DNA from: a virus
Length of the DNA: 26,176 bases
Strand: one strand, 5' to 3'
IMG/VR virus record: IMGVR_UViG_3300006853_000058
Coordinates: 1 to 26,176 of that record
In this document: piece after piece, positions 11,420-18,806 of the stretch
Layout: every line of letters starts with the position of its first letter
Numbering within the stretch: position 1 is the first letter of the stretch
The notes under the pieces: generated by a model
Told to the model about the DNA's origin: nothing
The model's database searches: none
What the model saw: the letters and a program-made list of their open reading frames with translations, nothing else
Position numbers and translations under genes: made by a program

Positions 11420-11451
11420 CCCTGTTCTCAGTGTAGGAATCCGGAGCTAAC

Positions 11452-11465
11452 TACCCTTCCGGGTA
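11452..11465 (+). repeat. Short hairpin TACCC-TTCC-GGGTA before the Lsr2-like gene
   Basis: A 5-base perfect stem with a 4-base loop ends 11 bases before the ATG at 11477. It is weak as a terminator (no T-tract). It may be a leader structure that modulates initiation, since no good Shine-Dalgarno precedes the ATG. Confidence 0.25.
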
Positions 11466-11476
11466 CCCTGGGCCGC

Positions 11477-11710
11477 ATGGTCGTACGAGTCAAGGAAGAA
11501 CGCACCTGCGACGCGCCAGGGAAACACGACGGTGAAGTCAAGCCCGCCGAGCTGATCATCGATGGCCGGCTGTACAAGCCGGACTGGTGCGAGAAGCACC
11601 GGGCCCAGGCCAAGGCACTGCTCGGCAAGGTGAAGCCGGCGCGGCGCGGCCGCAGCAGGATGGTGCCCGTCGACCCCGATGAGATCCCGCGGATCGGCGT
11701 CGGGTCCTGA
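11477..11710 (+). CDS. Small Lsr2-N-terminus-like protein, 77 aa
   Basis: The sequence MVVRVKEERTCDAPGKHDGEVKPAELIIDGRLYKPDWCEKHRAQAKALLG resembles the dimerisation half of actinobacterial Lsr2 (beta hairpin, DGxxYxxDxCxxH, helix). It ends in a basic ARRGRSRM segment but lacks the usual AT-hook-like DNA-binding domain. A truncated Lsr2-like protein could poison or recruit the host nucleoid silencer (inference). It lies 57 bases after the integrase on the same strand and ends 10 bases before a strong terminator. The start codon has only a weak Shine-Dalgarno. It could instead be a simple C-x-n-C-x2-H zinc protein. Confidence 0.5.
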   Translation: MVVRVKEERTCDAPGKHDGEVKPAELIIDGRLYKPDWCEKHRAQAKALLGKVKPARRGRSRMVPVDPDEIPRIGVGS

Positions 11711-11720
11711 GACGCAAAGT

Positions 11721-11757
11721 AGAGCCCCCGCCGTGAAGCGGGGGCTCTTCCTTTTCT
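11721..11757 (+). terminator. Rho-independent terminator of the integrase unit
   Basis: An 11-base perfect stem AGAGCCCCCGC (11721-11731)/GCGGGGGCTCT (11738-11748) with a 6-base loop is followed by TCCTTTTCT. It ends the plus-strand integrase unit just before the convergent late operon end at 11816, and the stem may also slow leftward late transcription. Confidence 0.9.
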
Positions 11758-11788
11758 GCCGGCAGAGGCGGAGCCGGGGGGAGGACTG

Positions 11789-11805
11789 CCTCTGCTGTGT
11801 TCCAC
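11789..11805 (+). promoter_or_regulatory. Operator-like repeat copy 14, CCTCTGCTGTGTTCCAC
   Basis: It keeps the 11-base core CCTCTGCTGTG but diverges to the right. It lies 11 bases past the last late gene stop and before the integrase terminator, opposing leftward transcription. This is a typical position for a stoperator that would stop stray late transcription from entering the lysogeny genes. Confidence 0.5.
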
Positions 11806-11815
11806 TACATCACGG

Positions 11816-13747
11816 CTACGTCAGCGTCCGCAATGTGACGACGAGCACACCACCCCAGGACGCGTTCTGCTTGTCGGCGGTCGGCTGGGTGTGGCGAATG
11901 AGTCGCATCTCCTCGATCCGGCACAGGGTGCCGGCCGTGGGTTCCACGGTGTAGTCCCGCAGGATGATCGGACCGCCGGCGTTCTCCGCCTCCTGGAGCG
12001 CCTCGTAGCGTTCACGGGCGAAACCGTCATAGCCCTCCAGCTGGCCGGTCGACCAGTACTCCCGGTCGTAGCACTCCAGCGGGATCTGGTAGATGCGCTG
12101 CGGCTTGGCCGCCGGCAGCGACTTCACCTGGACACCGTAAACCGTAGGTCCGGTGATGAGATCGCCGTGGCGGGCGAAGTTCAGCTTCACGCTCGCGAAC
12201 CGCATCGGGTTCGCCTCGGTCGGCACCTCGGCCACAGCCAGGTTGGTGGCGCCCTGCGTGTTGTACGTGATCAGAGAACGCTCAGTGTCAGCGTCGTTCA
12301 AGACCACAACCTCGAGCGACCCAGCCAGCGGGGCCACCGTGGTGGCGATCCGCTGGAACGACTTCGGTTCATCGGTGCGGTACCGGATGCGGCCAGTGAT
12401 CAGGTAGCCGGTCGCCTCCAGTTCGGTCGGCACCCGGTACACCAGATGGCCGTCGGAGGTGCAGACGATGGGACGCTCGTTGCGGACCGTGATGCCGTGG
12501 AAGGCGGTGGAGCCCAGCTCCATGTCCGCGGCGTACGCGAACACACCTTCCTCAACCTCGACCGACGAGTCGATGCGCCACACCTTCGCTTCGTCACCCC
12601 AAACCAGCCACCACCAGCGCCCGGCGGAAACCACCTGGGGCTTGGCGGTGGACGGCACCTCAGCCCGGTCCATGAAACGGGGCCCGTACACCATCTCCTC
12701 ACCCGAGGTGGCCGCTACGCGCACACCACGGTTCGTCACCATCAGCACCATCGAGGAGGCCAGCGACGAGATCCGCAGGACCCGCTCATCGTTCGGGAGG
12801 ACCGCTGTGACCAGAGCACCAGACAGTGTCGGCACGGCGCCGGCCGTGTCCAGGGTGATCTTCTGTAGGCCGCTCGAGCCGTCGCCGTACCCGGAGAAGA
12901 CGATGCCGCCGGGGGCGTCACACAGGTCGGTGTAGGTGAACGCGGTCGACGGGTGGGAGTAGTCAGCGGCGACCGCCACGGGGGCGCCGGCCGGGCCACC
13001 GGTCACGTCGATCTGCCACAGCTTGTTGCCGTTCACCGCCCACAGGCGGTGCTTGGCCCACAGGATGCGCATCGGCTTAGTCGGGTCGGCCCCAGTGAGC
13101 TGCCACACGACAGGGGCGCCGCCAGCCAGGGTGCCGTTGTAGACCCTGACAGACAGGGCGCTCACGTCACCGATCGCCCACCAGTCAGTGTCGCCGGCCA
13201 GCACATGGTTGAAGATGGTGCCAGGTTCGGAGAACAGTGTCGTGGTCCCCGTGCCGCCGTCGAGGTGGTTGTACTTCGCGACGTTGCCGGAGCGTCCCAC
13301 CACGGCGGCGTTGAGCGACGGGTCAGGGATGGCAGCCACAGACTTGACCGCACCGTCGGTGACGGACGCCCCGCGGCGAAGCATCGTCACCTGACCCGGA
13401 GTCCAGACGTCGACACCCTTGGACTCCCAGAACCTAAAGGTGTCCTTGACTTCGCCGCGCGCCTCGACGTAGCGGGCGCCAGCGCCCTCATGGAAGCTGT
13501 TCTGGTTGCGGAGCCACCAGCCAGCGAGACTGTTCTCGCCGGCCTCGGGCTCGACGTCCTGCTGTTCCTTCTGGACCGGGGCAGTGGTGATCGTCATCGG
13601 CAGGTCCGGCATCACCGCGGTCCGGAAGGGCACACCCGCGATGGTGTAGTGGATCTCCCGCCCAGCGCGGTCGAGGGGCGAGTCTGAAAGGCTTGTCTCC
13701 CGCGTAGTGAACGGGAAGGGAAGCCGTTCGGCGAAAGACTCGGTCAT
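11816..13747 (-). CDS. Tail nozzle-like beta-propeller protein (last late gene)
   Basis: The 643-residue protein is rich in repeated short strands separated by turns (VWQLTGADPTKPMRILWAKHRLWAVNGNKLWQIDV, WWWLVWGDEAKVWRID, RPIVCTSDGHLVYRV). This suggests a beta-propeller, followed by a beta-sandwich end (RIEEMRLIRHT...WGGVLVVTLRTLT). In podoviruses the nozzle (T7 gp12-like) has such a propeller and follows the adaptor gene, as here. A minor tail protein that binds the host surface is the alternative. The ATG at 13747 overlaps the fibre stop. No signal peptide. Confidence 0.55.
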   Translation of the reverse strand: MTESFAERLPFPFTTRETSLSDSPLDRAGREIHYTIAGVPFRTAVMPDLPMTITTAPVQKEQQDVEPEAGENSLAGWWLRNQNSFHEGAGARYVEARGEVKDTFRFWESKGVDVWTPGQVTMLRRGASVTDGAVKSVAAIPDPSLNAAVVGRSGNVAKYNHLDGGTGTTTLFSEPGTIFNHVLAGDTDWWAIGDVSALSVRVYNGTLAGGAPVVWQLTGADPTKPMRILWAKHRLWAVNGNKLWQIDVTGGPAGAPVAVAADYSHPSTAFTYTDLCDAPGGIVFSGYGDGSSGLQKITLDTAGAVPTLSGALVTAVLPNDERVLRISSLASSMVLMVTNRGVRVAATSGEEMVYGPRFMDRAEVPSTAKPQVVSAGRWWWLVWGDEAKVWRIDSSVEVEEGVFAYAADMELGSTAFHGITVRNERPIVCTSDGHLVYRVPTELEATGYLITGRIRYRTDEPKSFQRIATTVAPLAGSLEVVVLNDADTERSLITYNTQGATNLAVAEVPTEANPMRFASVKLNFARHGDLITGPTVYGVQVKSLPAAKPQRIYQIPLECYDREYWSTGQLEGYDGFARERYEALQEAENAGGPIILRDYTVEPTAGTLCRIEEMRLIRHTQPTADKQNASWGGVLVVTLRTLT

Positions 13748-14886
13748 CAGAAGTAGTTCCTCACGATGATCAGGCCGCCGGCTCCGTCACCACCAGCTCG
13801 GGCAGTGCCGGCCGCGTCGCGGTTCAGGCCACCGGAGCCACCGGAGCCGAACCCGGTACCCGGGCGGCCCGTGGTGCTCGTGGAGCTGAGCGCAGAGTTG
13901 CCGCCGTTGCCGAACATGGAGTCAGCACCAACGCCGGCTTCGCCGACTGCGCCAGCAGTCCACCGGGCGTTGCCGCCGGAACCGCCAGTCATGTTCAGGT
14001 CGCCGCCAGATCCGACACCGCCCGCTCCACCAGACTCGATGCCGTTGACGGCGTTCGTGCCGCCGGCACCGCCAGCTCCACCAGTCGCAGAGCAGTGGGC
14101 GCCGAAGCTTGAGGAACCGCCAGCAGAGCCGGCGTTGTCGCCCGCTACGCCACCAGCGCCACCCGCTCCAACAGTCACGGTCTCAGAGGCACCGAGCGAC
14201 GCAGCGAGAATCCGCTTGCGGGTGTAGCCACCCGCACCGCCACCGGCCCCACAGGACGCTTGGCCGGCCGCGCTGGTTGCCGCGCCGCCACCGCCAGCTC
14301 CAGCAGCGAGGACTTCCACCTCGATCCACTTCAGACCAGTCGGCTTGTTCCAGGTGGAGCCTGCCGTGTAGACGTTGACCGTCGGGTCGATGTTGCGCAG
14401 GAACGCACCGTCGACGATCGGTGGGGTGGTGAACGTGTAGGACCCGCCGAGGGTGCCACCGCCGGACGCGTTCAGCAGACCGTTCACAGTGGTCGTGGCG
14501 CTGAAGGTCTTCGCGCCCGCGATGACCTGCGCGCTGCCGGTGTCCACCAAGGACCCGGTGGCACCGTGAATGCCGGTCGTCGAGTTGATGTGCGTGTTGG
14601 CTTCGGTCGCGTCCCCGGCCGTGAAGCCGTGGGCGATCACGGAACCGGCAGCGTGCGCAGACGCCGTGGAGCCGTCAGAGCCGCGGACAACGGTGAGCGT
14701 GAGGCCCACGATGTTCGAGACGTCGACGATCTCTTCGAGGGCAGTGTCCGGTTCGATGATGGCCCGAAAGGGGAACTGTGTCGGCCAACCGGTGATCGAG
14801 TCGACCACGATCGACGTGGTCGTGTTGTTCGCGACGCCGCCGGGGATGGTGTGGGCCGGCGCGTTCTTGTAGTACCTGGTGGGCAT
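13747..14886 (-). CDS. Glycine-rich tail fibre / receptor-binding adhesin
   Basis: Residues 1-100 (YYKNAPAHTIPGGVANNTTTSIVVDSITGWP..., EEIVDVSNI, LTVVRGSDGSTASAHAAGSVI, HGFTAGDATEANTH) match the N-terminal connector domain of many actinophage fibres. Residues 100-190 form a short shaft, including a TYTAGSTW-like strand before WNKPTGLKWIEVEVL. Residues 195-379 are a glycine-rich domain with GGAGG-type repeats, ending AGGLIIVRNYF. Glycine-rich tips of this kind can fold as polyglycine-II bundles and bind receptors (known for T4-like gp38 adhesins). The ATG at 14886 is 3 bases past the adaptor stop. Confidence 0.75.
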   Translation of the reverse strand: MPTRYYKNAPAHTIPGGVANNTTTSIVVDSITGWPTQFPFRAIIEPDTALEEIVDVSNIVGLTLTVVRGSDGSTASAHAAGSVIAHGFTAGDATEANTHINSTTGIHGATGSLVDTGSAQVIAGAKTFSATTTVNGLLNASGGGTLGGSYTFTTPPIVDGAFLRNIDPTVNVYTAGSTWNKPTGLKWIEVEVLAAGAGGGGAATSAAGQASCGAGGGAGGYTRKRILAASLGASETVTVGAGGAGGVAGDNAGSAGGSSSFGAHCSATGGAGGAGGTNAVNGIESGGAGGVGSGGDLNMTGGSGGNARWTAGAVGEAGVGADSMFGNGGNSALSSTSTTGRPGTGFGSGGSGGLNRDAAGTARAGGDGAGGLIIVRNYF

Positions 14887-14889
14887 CAG

Positions 14890-15771
14890 TTACCTCGTTG
14901 CGTAGCGCTTGGCCGGCGGATGGGTCATCAGGAGCCGCTTACGTTCCTGTGCCTTGGCTCGCTCGTAGAGGGCGAACATCTGGGCGGCGATCTTCGAGGG
15001 GTCGCCAACCTGGAGCCCTTGGGCTCGGGCCTGCTGCTCAACGGCCCGCAGGTTCAGGCGGGGCAGCTCCATGAACTGGACGAGCTGGCCGCACGCGTAC
15101 CAGAGGAGAACCTCGTGGGCGGACTCCGGGATCTTGCAGGTCGACTCGAGCACGTCGCTCGTGCTCGTCGGGCTGGTGTAACGCCCGGCGTAGGTGACCT
15201 GCACGGTGCGCCCAGGCTGGATCGCGGTGTGGAGCACGAGCGCCTTGCCGGTGCCGGTGGCCGCGTTGTGGTCGATCGTCCAGTACGGGATCGTCAGCCA
15301 CTCCTGCGAGGGGCCGATCATCTCGTACTGCACCTTCAGGACCCGGTCCACGGCGGCCGGGATCTCATACGTGGTTTGCACCGGGCTCGACGTGAACTCG
15401 GTTGTGGCGACAGCGAACAGGTCCGGTTGGGCCGCGAGGATCCCCCGCTTGATCGCGTCGTAGATCCGCACCCGCGGGAACAGCGGGTCGTTGACCACCT
15501 TCGTGTTGACGGCGTGGGCGGCGGCCACGGAGCCGGAGACCCCACGGCCGTACGGCGCCATCTCGATCGACGTCGATCCCACCGTGTCGACGTGGAGCAG
15601 TTCGTCGTCGATCTCGACGAGCCCCTGCGTGATCTTCGTGGGGTGCTGCACCAGGAAGTTGGTGTCCGAGTCCGAGACGTCGTCGATCAGGTACGTCGCC
15701 GCCTCGAGCGTCCCGGTGAAGTTGTGCAGGTGGGAGCTGATCTGCTCGATGAGCTGACTGACGGTGGTCAT
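14890..15771 (-). CDS. Head-tail adaptor, T7 gp11-like
   Basis: The 293-residue protein starts with a helix (MTTVSQLIEQISSHLHNF). It continues with a beta segment shared in style with the fibre N-terminus (GLVEIDDELLHVDTVGSTSIEMAPYGRGVSGS), then NDPLFPRVRIYDAIKRGILAAQPDLFAVAT, a beta domain, and helices (HEVLLWYACGQLVQFM, AAQMFALYERAKAQERKRLL). Short helix-beta-helix adaptors that link portal to nozzle have this order in podoviruses, and the genomic place before fibre and nozzle agrees. The family call is inference. Confidence 0.6.
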   Translation of the reverse strand: MTTVSQLIEQISSHLHNFTGTLEAATYLIDDVSDSDTNFLVQHPTKITQGLVEIDDELLHVDTVGSTSIEMAPYGRGVSGSVAAAHAVNTKVVNDPLFPRVRIYDAIKRGILAAQPDLFAVATTEFTSSPVQTTYEIPAAVDRVLKVQYEMIGPSQEWLTIPYWTIDHNAATGTGKALVLHTAIQPGRTVQVTYAGRYTSPTSTSDVLESTCKIPESAHEVLLWYACGQLVQFMELPRLNLRAVEQQARAQGLQVGDPSKIAAQMFALYERAKAQERKRLLMTHPPAKRYATR

Positions 15772-15784
15772 CGGTCAGCCCCGA

Positions 15785-16141
15785 TCAGTGCTGAACTTCG
15801 CGCACGGAGAACGTGAACGAAGGCGTGGTGCCGCCGATGGTCCAGCGCACCCGGTAGCAGTCACCCTTGGCTTCGAACGCCTTGGCTGCTGTACCCACGG
15901 CGGTCTTCTGGGTGAACGAGTCCGCCGGCTCACCCACGAGGAACGTGGTGCCGCCGTCGAAGCTCCACTCGACCGTGAGGTCCAGCGTCGGGGTCGTGCC
16001 GGAGGCCGCGGTGATATTCACGCCGAGGGTGAGCCGGTGCTCGCCGTTGACCGCACCGTTGTGGCGGTTCAGCCGCATGTTGCCGCTGGTGCCGGTGGTG
16101 GTCCTGGCCGCAGAGGCCGCTACTTCGTTAGGGCCGATCAT
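15785..16141 (-). CDS. Beta-sandwich virion protein, 118 aa
   Basis: The product (MRLNRHNGAVNGEHRLTLGVNITAASGTTPTLDLTVEWSFDGGTTFLVG, KGDCYRVRWTIGGTTPSFTFSVREV) is almost all beta strands with Gly/Thr turns, an immunoglobulin- or jelly-roll-like sandwich. Such proteins decorate heads or serve as tail accessories. Its place between capsid and adaptor genes supports a virion role. The upstream gap (16142-16175) holds operator-like copy 15. Confidence 0.6.
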   Translation of the reverse strand: MIGPNEVAASAARTTTGTSGNMRLNRHNGAVNGEHRLTLGVNITAASGTTPTLDLTVEWSFDGGTTFLVGEPADSFTQKTAVGTAAKAFEAKGDCYRVRWTIGGTTPSFTFSVREVQH

Positions 16142-16160
16142 GCTTCACTTCCAGTTCTTG

Positions 16161-16177
16161 TCTCTGCTGTGACATTC
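16161..16177 (+). promoter_or_regulatory. Operator-like repeat copy 15, TCTCTGCTGTGACATTC
   Basis: A 17/17 consensus match inside the late operon, overlapping the stop codon of the gene at 16176 and filling the 34-base gap before 16141. It has the same orientation against transcription as most copies. A repressor site in the middle of a virion operon is best explained as a stoperator. Confidence 0.65.
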
Positions 16178-16469
16178 AGAGCAGACGCTCGAGCGTCTTC
16201 AGCTGCTTGGTCTTCGTGGCCAGGTCCTGCGAGTAGGGCTGCTGGTGCTTCTCGGACCATCGCTCAGCGGCGAGGATCTTGGTGGTGGAGGTGCCGTCCG
16301 GCTGGATGCCCTGGTTGCGCGCGGCCTCATACCGGTCCAGTTCGCTGTCCCACGCCTTCTGGCGGGTGCGGTCCTGGTTGCCCAGGCCGCTGACGCTCAC
16401 TGAACTGACCCGACAACCGAAGCAGCCGGGGACATACTCGGGGTGCGTTTGCCTCTGATGCAGAGTCAC
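16176..16469 (-). CDS. Hypothetical virion-region protein, 97 aa
   Basis: It begins MTLHQRQTHPEYVPGCFGCRVSSVSVSG, with a C-x2-C pair, and continues as a charged helical protein (QKAWDSELDRYEAARNQGI, KILAAERWSEKHQQ, TKTKQLKTLERLL). The HPEYVPGCFGC start is a pattern I remember from small actinophage proteins, where it may form half of a zinc site. The GTG at 16469 lies one base after the previous stop. Function unknown. Confidence 0.6.
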   Translation of the reverse strand: MTLHQRQTHPEYVPGCFGCRVSSVSVSGLGNQDRTRQKAWDSELDRYEAARNQGIQPDGTSTTKILAAERWSEKHQQPYSQDLATKTKQLKTLERLL

Positions 16470-16470
16470 T

Positions 16471-16734
16471 TCACTGCCCTCCCAGCATCGGTCCGAGCAG
16501 CGCCCCAGCGCTGCCCCCGACAGCTGCGGCTACGCCGGCAGCGATCCATGCCGACCGCTCCAACCTGCGGAGCCGCGTTTCGTGGTCTCGGATCGTGCCC
16601 GGAGGGACCTCGTCCTCGAGCCGGCGGATCCGCTGCTCGTGGTCCTTGGTGCCGTCGCCGGACAGGTCCAGCTTCGTCTCGATGCGCACCAACCGTTCAA
16701 AGACCGGTTCCGGCATGGACACGGGCTCGTTCAT
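16471..16734 (-). CDS. XhlA/holin-like membrane protein, 87 aa
   Basis: Residues 10-60 are a charged coiled coil with two similar units (RLVRIETKLD...KDHEQRIRRLEDEV and IRDHETRLRRLERS). They are followed by one hydrophobic, Gly/Ala-rich transmembrane helix (WIAAGVAAAVGGSAGALLGPML). This is the hemolysin XhlA / holin-like plan, so a role in lysis is plausible. An alternative is a membrane-bound virion accessory. The ATG overlaps the upstream stop (ATGA). Confidence 0.6.
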   Translation of the reverse strand: MNEPVSMPEPVFERLVRIETKLDLSGDGTKDHEQRIRRLEDEVPPGTIRDHETRLRRLERSAWIAAGVAAAVGGSAGALLGPMLGGQ

Positions 16735-16988
16735 ACGTTCTCCAGGTACTGCGCCGGCAGCCCCGTCGCGGCCGCTTCGGCGTCGGTGAGGTTGTAGATG
16801 TGACCGCCGAGGAACCAGTTGCCGTCCCCGAGGTCGCGGAGCAGCTGCTGGCTCGGCGTGATGATTTCCTGCCAAACGCCTTCGACCTTGATCAGGGACT
16901 TCGAGTAGATGTCGAGCTGGTAGCGCGACAGCAACGGCCCCGGACCGGCCGGACGCGAATAGGTGGGAAACACGACCCTTTTTGCCAT
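16731..16988 (-). CDS. Hypothetical virion-region protein, 85 aa
   Basis: The product begins MAKRVVFPTYSRPAGPGPLLSRYQLDIYSKSLIKVEGVWQEI and ends DAEAAATGLPAQYLENV: a small alpha/beta protein without a diagnostic motif. It is the first gene after the capsid gene and its hairpin, a position often held by head-completion or head-tail joining proteins; that is inference. The ATG at 16988 is 18 bases past the hairpin stem. Confidence 0.55.
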   Translation of the reverse strand: MAKRVVFPTYSRPAGPGPLLSRYQLDIYSKSLIKVEGVWQEIITPSQQLLRDLGDGNWFLGGHIYNLTDAEAAATGLPAQYLENV

Positions 16989-17006
16989 AAGTGCCCTTTC
17001 GACGAA

Positions 17007-17036
17007 GAGGCCCCGCCCGGTCAGGGGCGGGGCCTC
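17007..17036 (-). terminator. Attenuating hairpin after the capsid gene
   Basis: An 11-base perfect stem GAGGCCCCGCC (17007-17017)/GGCGGGGCCTC (17026-17036) with an 8-base loop fills the gap between the capsid stop (17052) and the next ATG (16988). No strong T-tract follows on minus, so partial termination or 3'-end protection is likely. It would let the capsid message exceed that of the downstream genes. Confidence 0.75.
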
Positions 17037-17051
17037 TCTCAGTCAGCTGGA

Positions 17052-17987
17052 TCAGGTGTTCGCGATCGAGCTGCCGGTCTCGAGCCGCACCAGGTTGTTC
17101 TGGCGGTAGATGGCCCAGTTCAGCGCGCCGTGCCAGCCGAACGCGCGGTGACGCGACAGCTTGTCCACGACACCCGGCTCGGCGATGACCGTGCCCGGCT
17201 CCTTCCACACGACCTCAGCCAGAGCCTGGCGGCCCCGGAAGATGGCCCGGTAGTTGGTGGCCGACGCGGCGCCGTCGTTCGCGACCTTCACACGCGGGGT
17301 CTCCTGGAAGAAGACACCCTCGTAGACGCCGATGACGCCCGGCCAGAACACGTCCGGCGCGGCGTACTTGTGCAGGTCCTGCCAGCCGCCGGCAGCGCTC
17401 TCGCGCCGCAGGTCGTACGACTGGTTCGGGTGCACCAGGGCGTGGTACAGGTCGCCGACCACGGTGTCCGCGGACTTCCGCACCAGGAAGGTACGGATGG
17501 CCCGGATGTCGTCCGAGTCGATCACGTCGGCCGCGTCGACGGTCACGGTCGAAACCGCGTTGCCGCCGTAGAACACGTTGGTGCCGGCGTTCGCGATCGT
17601 CTTGATCTCGTTGTCCAGCGACACCGCCTGGTCCCGGGCCAGCTGGTCCAGGATCATCGGGTCGACCTGCGCCAGCGAGGTCTGGTCGAGCTTGAACGAT
17701 CGCACGACGAGACGGCCCCACTCGGCGAACGCGACGTTCACCGTGTCGTTGGCCGGAGGCGCGACGGCGTCCGGCTCGGCGATCTCGGTCAGTGCGGCCG
17801 AGGTCTCCGCCAGGTCGTTGTAGATCTGCAGGGTGTAGGTCGAACCGGCGTGAGTCGGGTCGGCCAGGTACTTGTCGACAGCGCCCCGGAAGAGGACCTT
17901 CGAACGGTTCGCGTTCTCGATCATCTTGTCGTAGGCGGTGGTGACCAGGGTCGACAGAGTCGACACCTGGGTATAGGTGTCAGCCAT
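17052..17987 (-). CDS. Major capsid protein, N4 gp56-like
   Basis: The 311-residue protein has landmarks of the N4-gp56 capsid family within the HK97 fold. These are an N-terminal helix (TLSTLVTTAYDKMIENANRSKVLFRG), the GSTYTLQIYNDLAETSAALTE strand region, ARDQAVSLDNEIKTIANAGTN, VVGDLYHALVHPNQSYDLRRES and a C-terminal GWHGALNWAIYRQNNLVRLET. It forms the shell hexamers and pentamers. It follows the scaffold gene directly. The ATG at 17987 has AAGGAG about 10 bases upstream. No N-terminal delta domain is visible, which agrees with a separate scaffold. Confidence 0.85.
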   Translation of the reverse strand: MADTYTQVSTLSTLVTTAYDKMIENANRSKVLFRGAVDKYLADPTHAGSTYTLQIYNDLAETSAALTEIAEPDAVAPPANDTVNVAFAEWGRLVVRSFKLDQTSLAQVDPMILDQLARDQAVSLDNEIKTIANAGTNVFYGGNAVSTVTVDAADVIDSDDIRAIRTFLVRKSADTVVGDLYHALVHPNQSYDLRRESAAGGWQDLHKYAAPDVFWPGVIGVYEGVFFQETPRVKVANDGAASATNYRAIFRGRQALAEVVWKEPGTVIAEPGVVDKLSRHRAFGWHGALNWAIYRQNNLVRLETGSSIANT

Positions 17988-18026
17988 GGTTGGCTATCTC
18001 CTTGGGTGGGTGGTTGAGCGCCCGCC

Positions 18027-18521
18027 TCAGCGTGTAGCGGCTGCGAGTGCGGCCTGGACCTCTTCCGGCGTCTGCGCGGCGGCCATCAGGCGCGAAGCCT
18101 CAGCCAACTTGCTCGGGTCGGCAGGCAGGGCATTCAGCTGCGCACTCTGGAACGCAGCGAATTCAGCGGCAGCGTCACCCGGAGGGGTCTCCTGGTTCTG
18201 CTGGTCGCCGTCGGGAACCTGCTTCGCACCAGCGAAGAGGGAGCTGTTCTCCTCCAGCCAGGTGTCGACAGCCTTCTCGTCGGAAGGGTCGACGCCGTCC
18301 TTGGCGATGAACTTGCTCAGGGCCGGGTTGTAGCCCTTTCCCTCGAGTACGGTCTTGAGGGTCGTCGTGGTGACCTGGCCGCGCAACTTGCCGACCTCAG
18401 TGGTCAGCTCCTTGTTCTTAGCCAGGGCCTCTTCGAGCTGCCGCCGCAGTTCGCCGCCGGAAGACCGGCCGCCACCGCGGTTGTCGAAGTCGTCGTAGCC
18501 CTCGTCGTCGTACATACCCAT
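18027..18521 (-). CDS. Capsid scaffolding protein
   Basis: This 164-residue protein has an acidic, Gly-rich start (MGMYDDEGYDDFDNRGGG). A coiled coil follows (ELRRQLEEALAKNKELTTEVGKLRGQV), then LKTVLEGKGYNPALSKFIAKDGVDP, then an acidic helical end (PEEVQAALAAATR). Acidic coiled-coil proteins immediately before the capsid gene are scaffolds that guide procapsid assembly. The start ATG at 18521 has GGGGAG 4 bases upstream. Confidence 0.8.
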   Translation of the reverse strand: MGMYDDEGYDDFDNRGGGRSSGGELRRQLEEALAKNKELTTEVGKLRGQVTTTTLKTVLEGKGYNPALSKFIAKDGVDPSDEKAVDTWLEENSSLFAGAKQVPDGDQQNQETPPGDAAAEFAAFQSAQLNALPADPSKLAEASRLMAAAQTPEEVQAALAAATR

Positions 18522-18605
18522 TACTCCCCATCTCCTCTAAGGATTCGCGCACGCCAACGAGCCCCCCGGGGGAGGAGGGCTAATGCTCGTGCGGCTACCG
18601 GTCTT

Positions 18606-18806
18606 TCAATACGCTTCGCTGTGGGGCCGGTCGATCCATGCGAAGGGTGGACAGGTGCGCTCCCGAGCGCCGGCTGGGCCTAACCCAGAACCTGCCCTGT
18701 TTTCCTCAAAACACTGACTACTGCAATAGAATCCAGAAGGATCAGTACGCGTTGGACCCTGTGGCCTTCCCCGTCTTCCCCTTGCTGGAACCACTGAACG
18801 TTGCAC
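18606..18806 (-). CDS. Possible small half-zinc-finger protein overlapping the internal protein gene
   Basis: In the frame +1 to the end of the gene at 18742, the sequence TDPSGFYCSSQCFEENRAG appears, then ERTCPPFAWIDRPHSEAY and a stop. FYCSSxC is typical of the second knuckle of small zinc fingers, and its composition differs from the Arg/Pro shadow upstream of it. Possible starts are GTG at 18806 or 18794, neither with a good Shine-Dalgarno; a +1 shift at TAC-TGA is a further option. The region 18522-18605 beyond it holds only a C/G run and no clear gene. Confidence 0.35.
   Translation of the reverse strand: MQRSVVPARGRRGRPQGPTRTDPSGFYCSSQCFEENRAGSGLGPAGARERTCPPFAWIDRPHSEAY

Noticed and set aside
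13766-14227. Pro-rich protein opposite the glycine-rich fibre
   Set aside because: A Pro/Ala-rich antisense product is the automatic complement of Gly/Ala codons.
14260-15816. Long plus-strand open frame opposite the adaptor and fibre genes
   Set aside because: Low-complexity Arg/Val/Asp composition typical of an antisense shadow; the minus-strand products have clear virion features.
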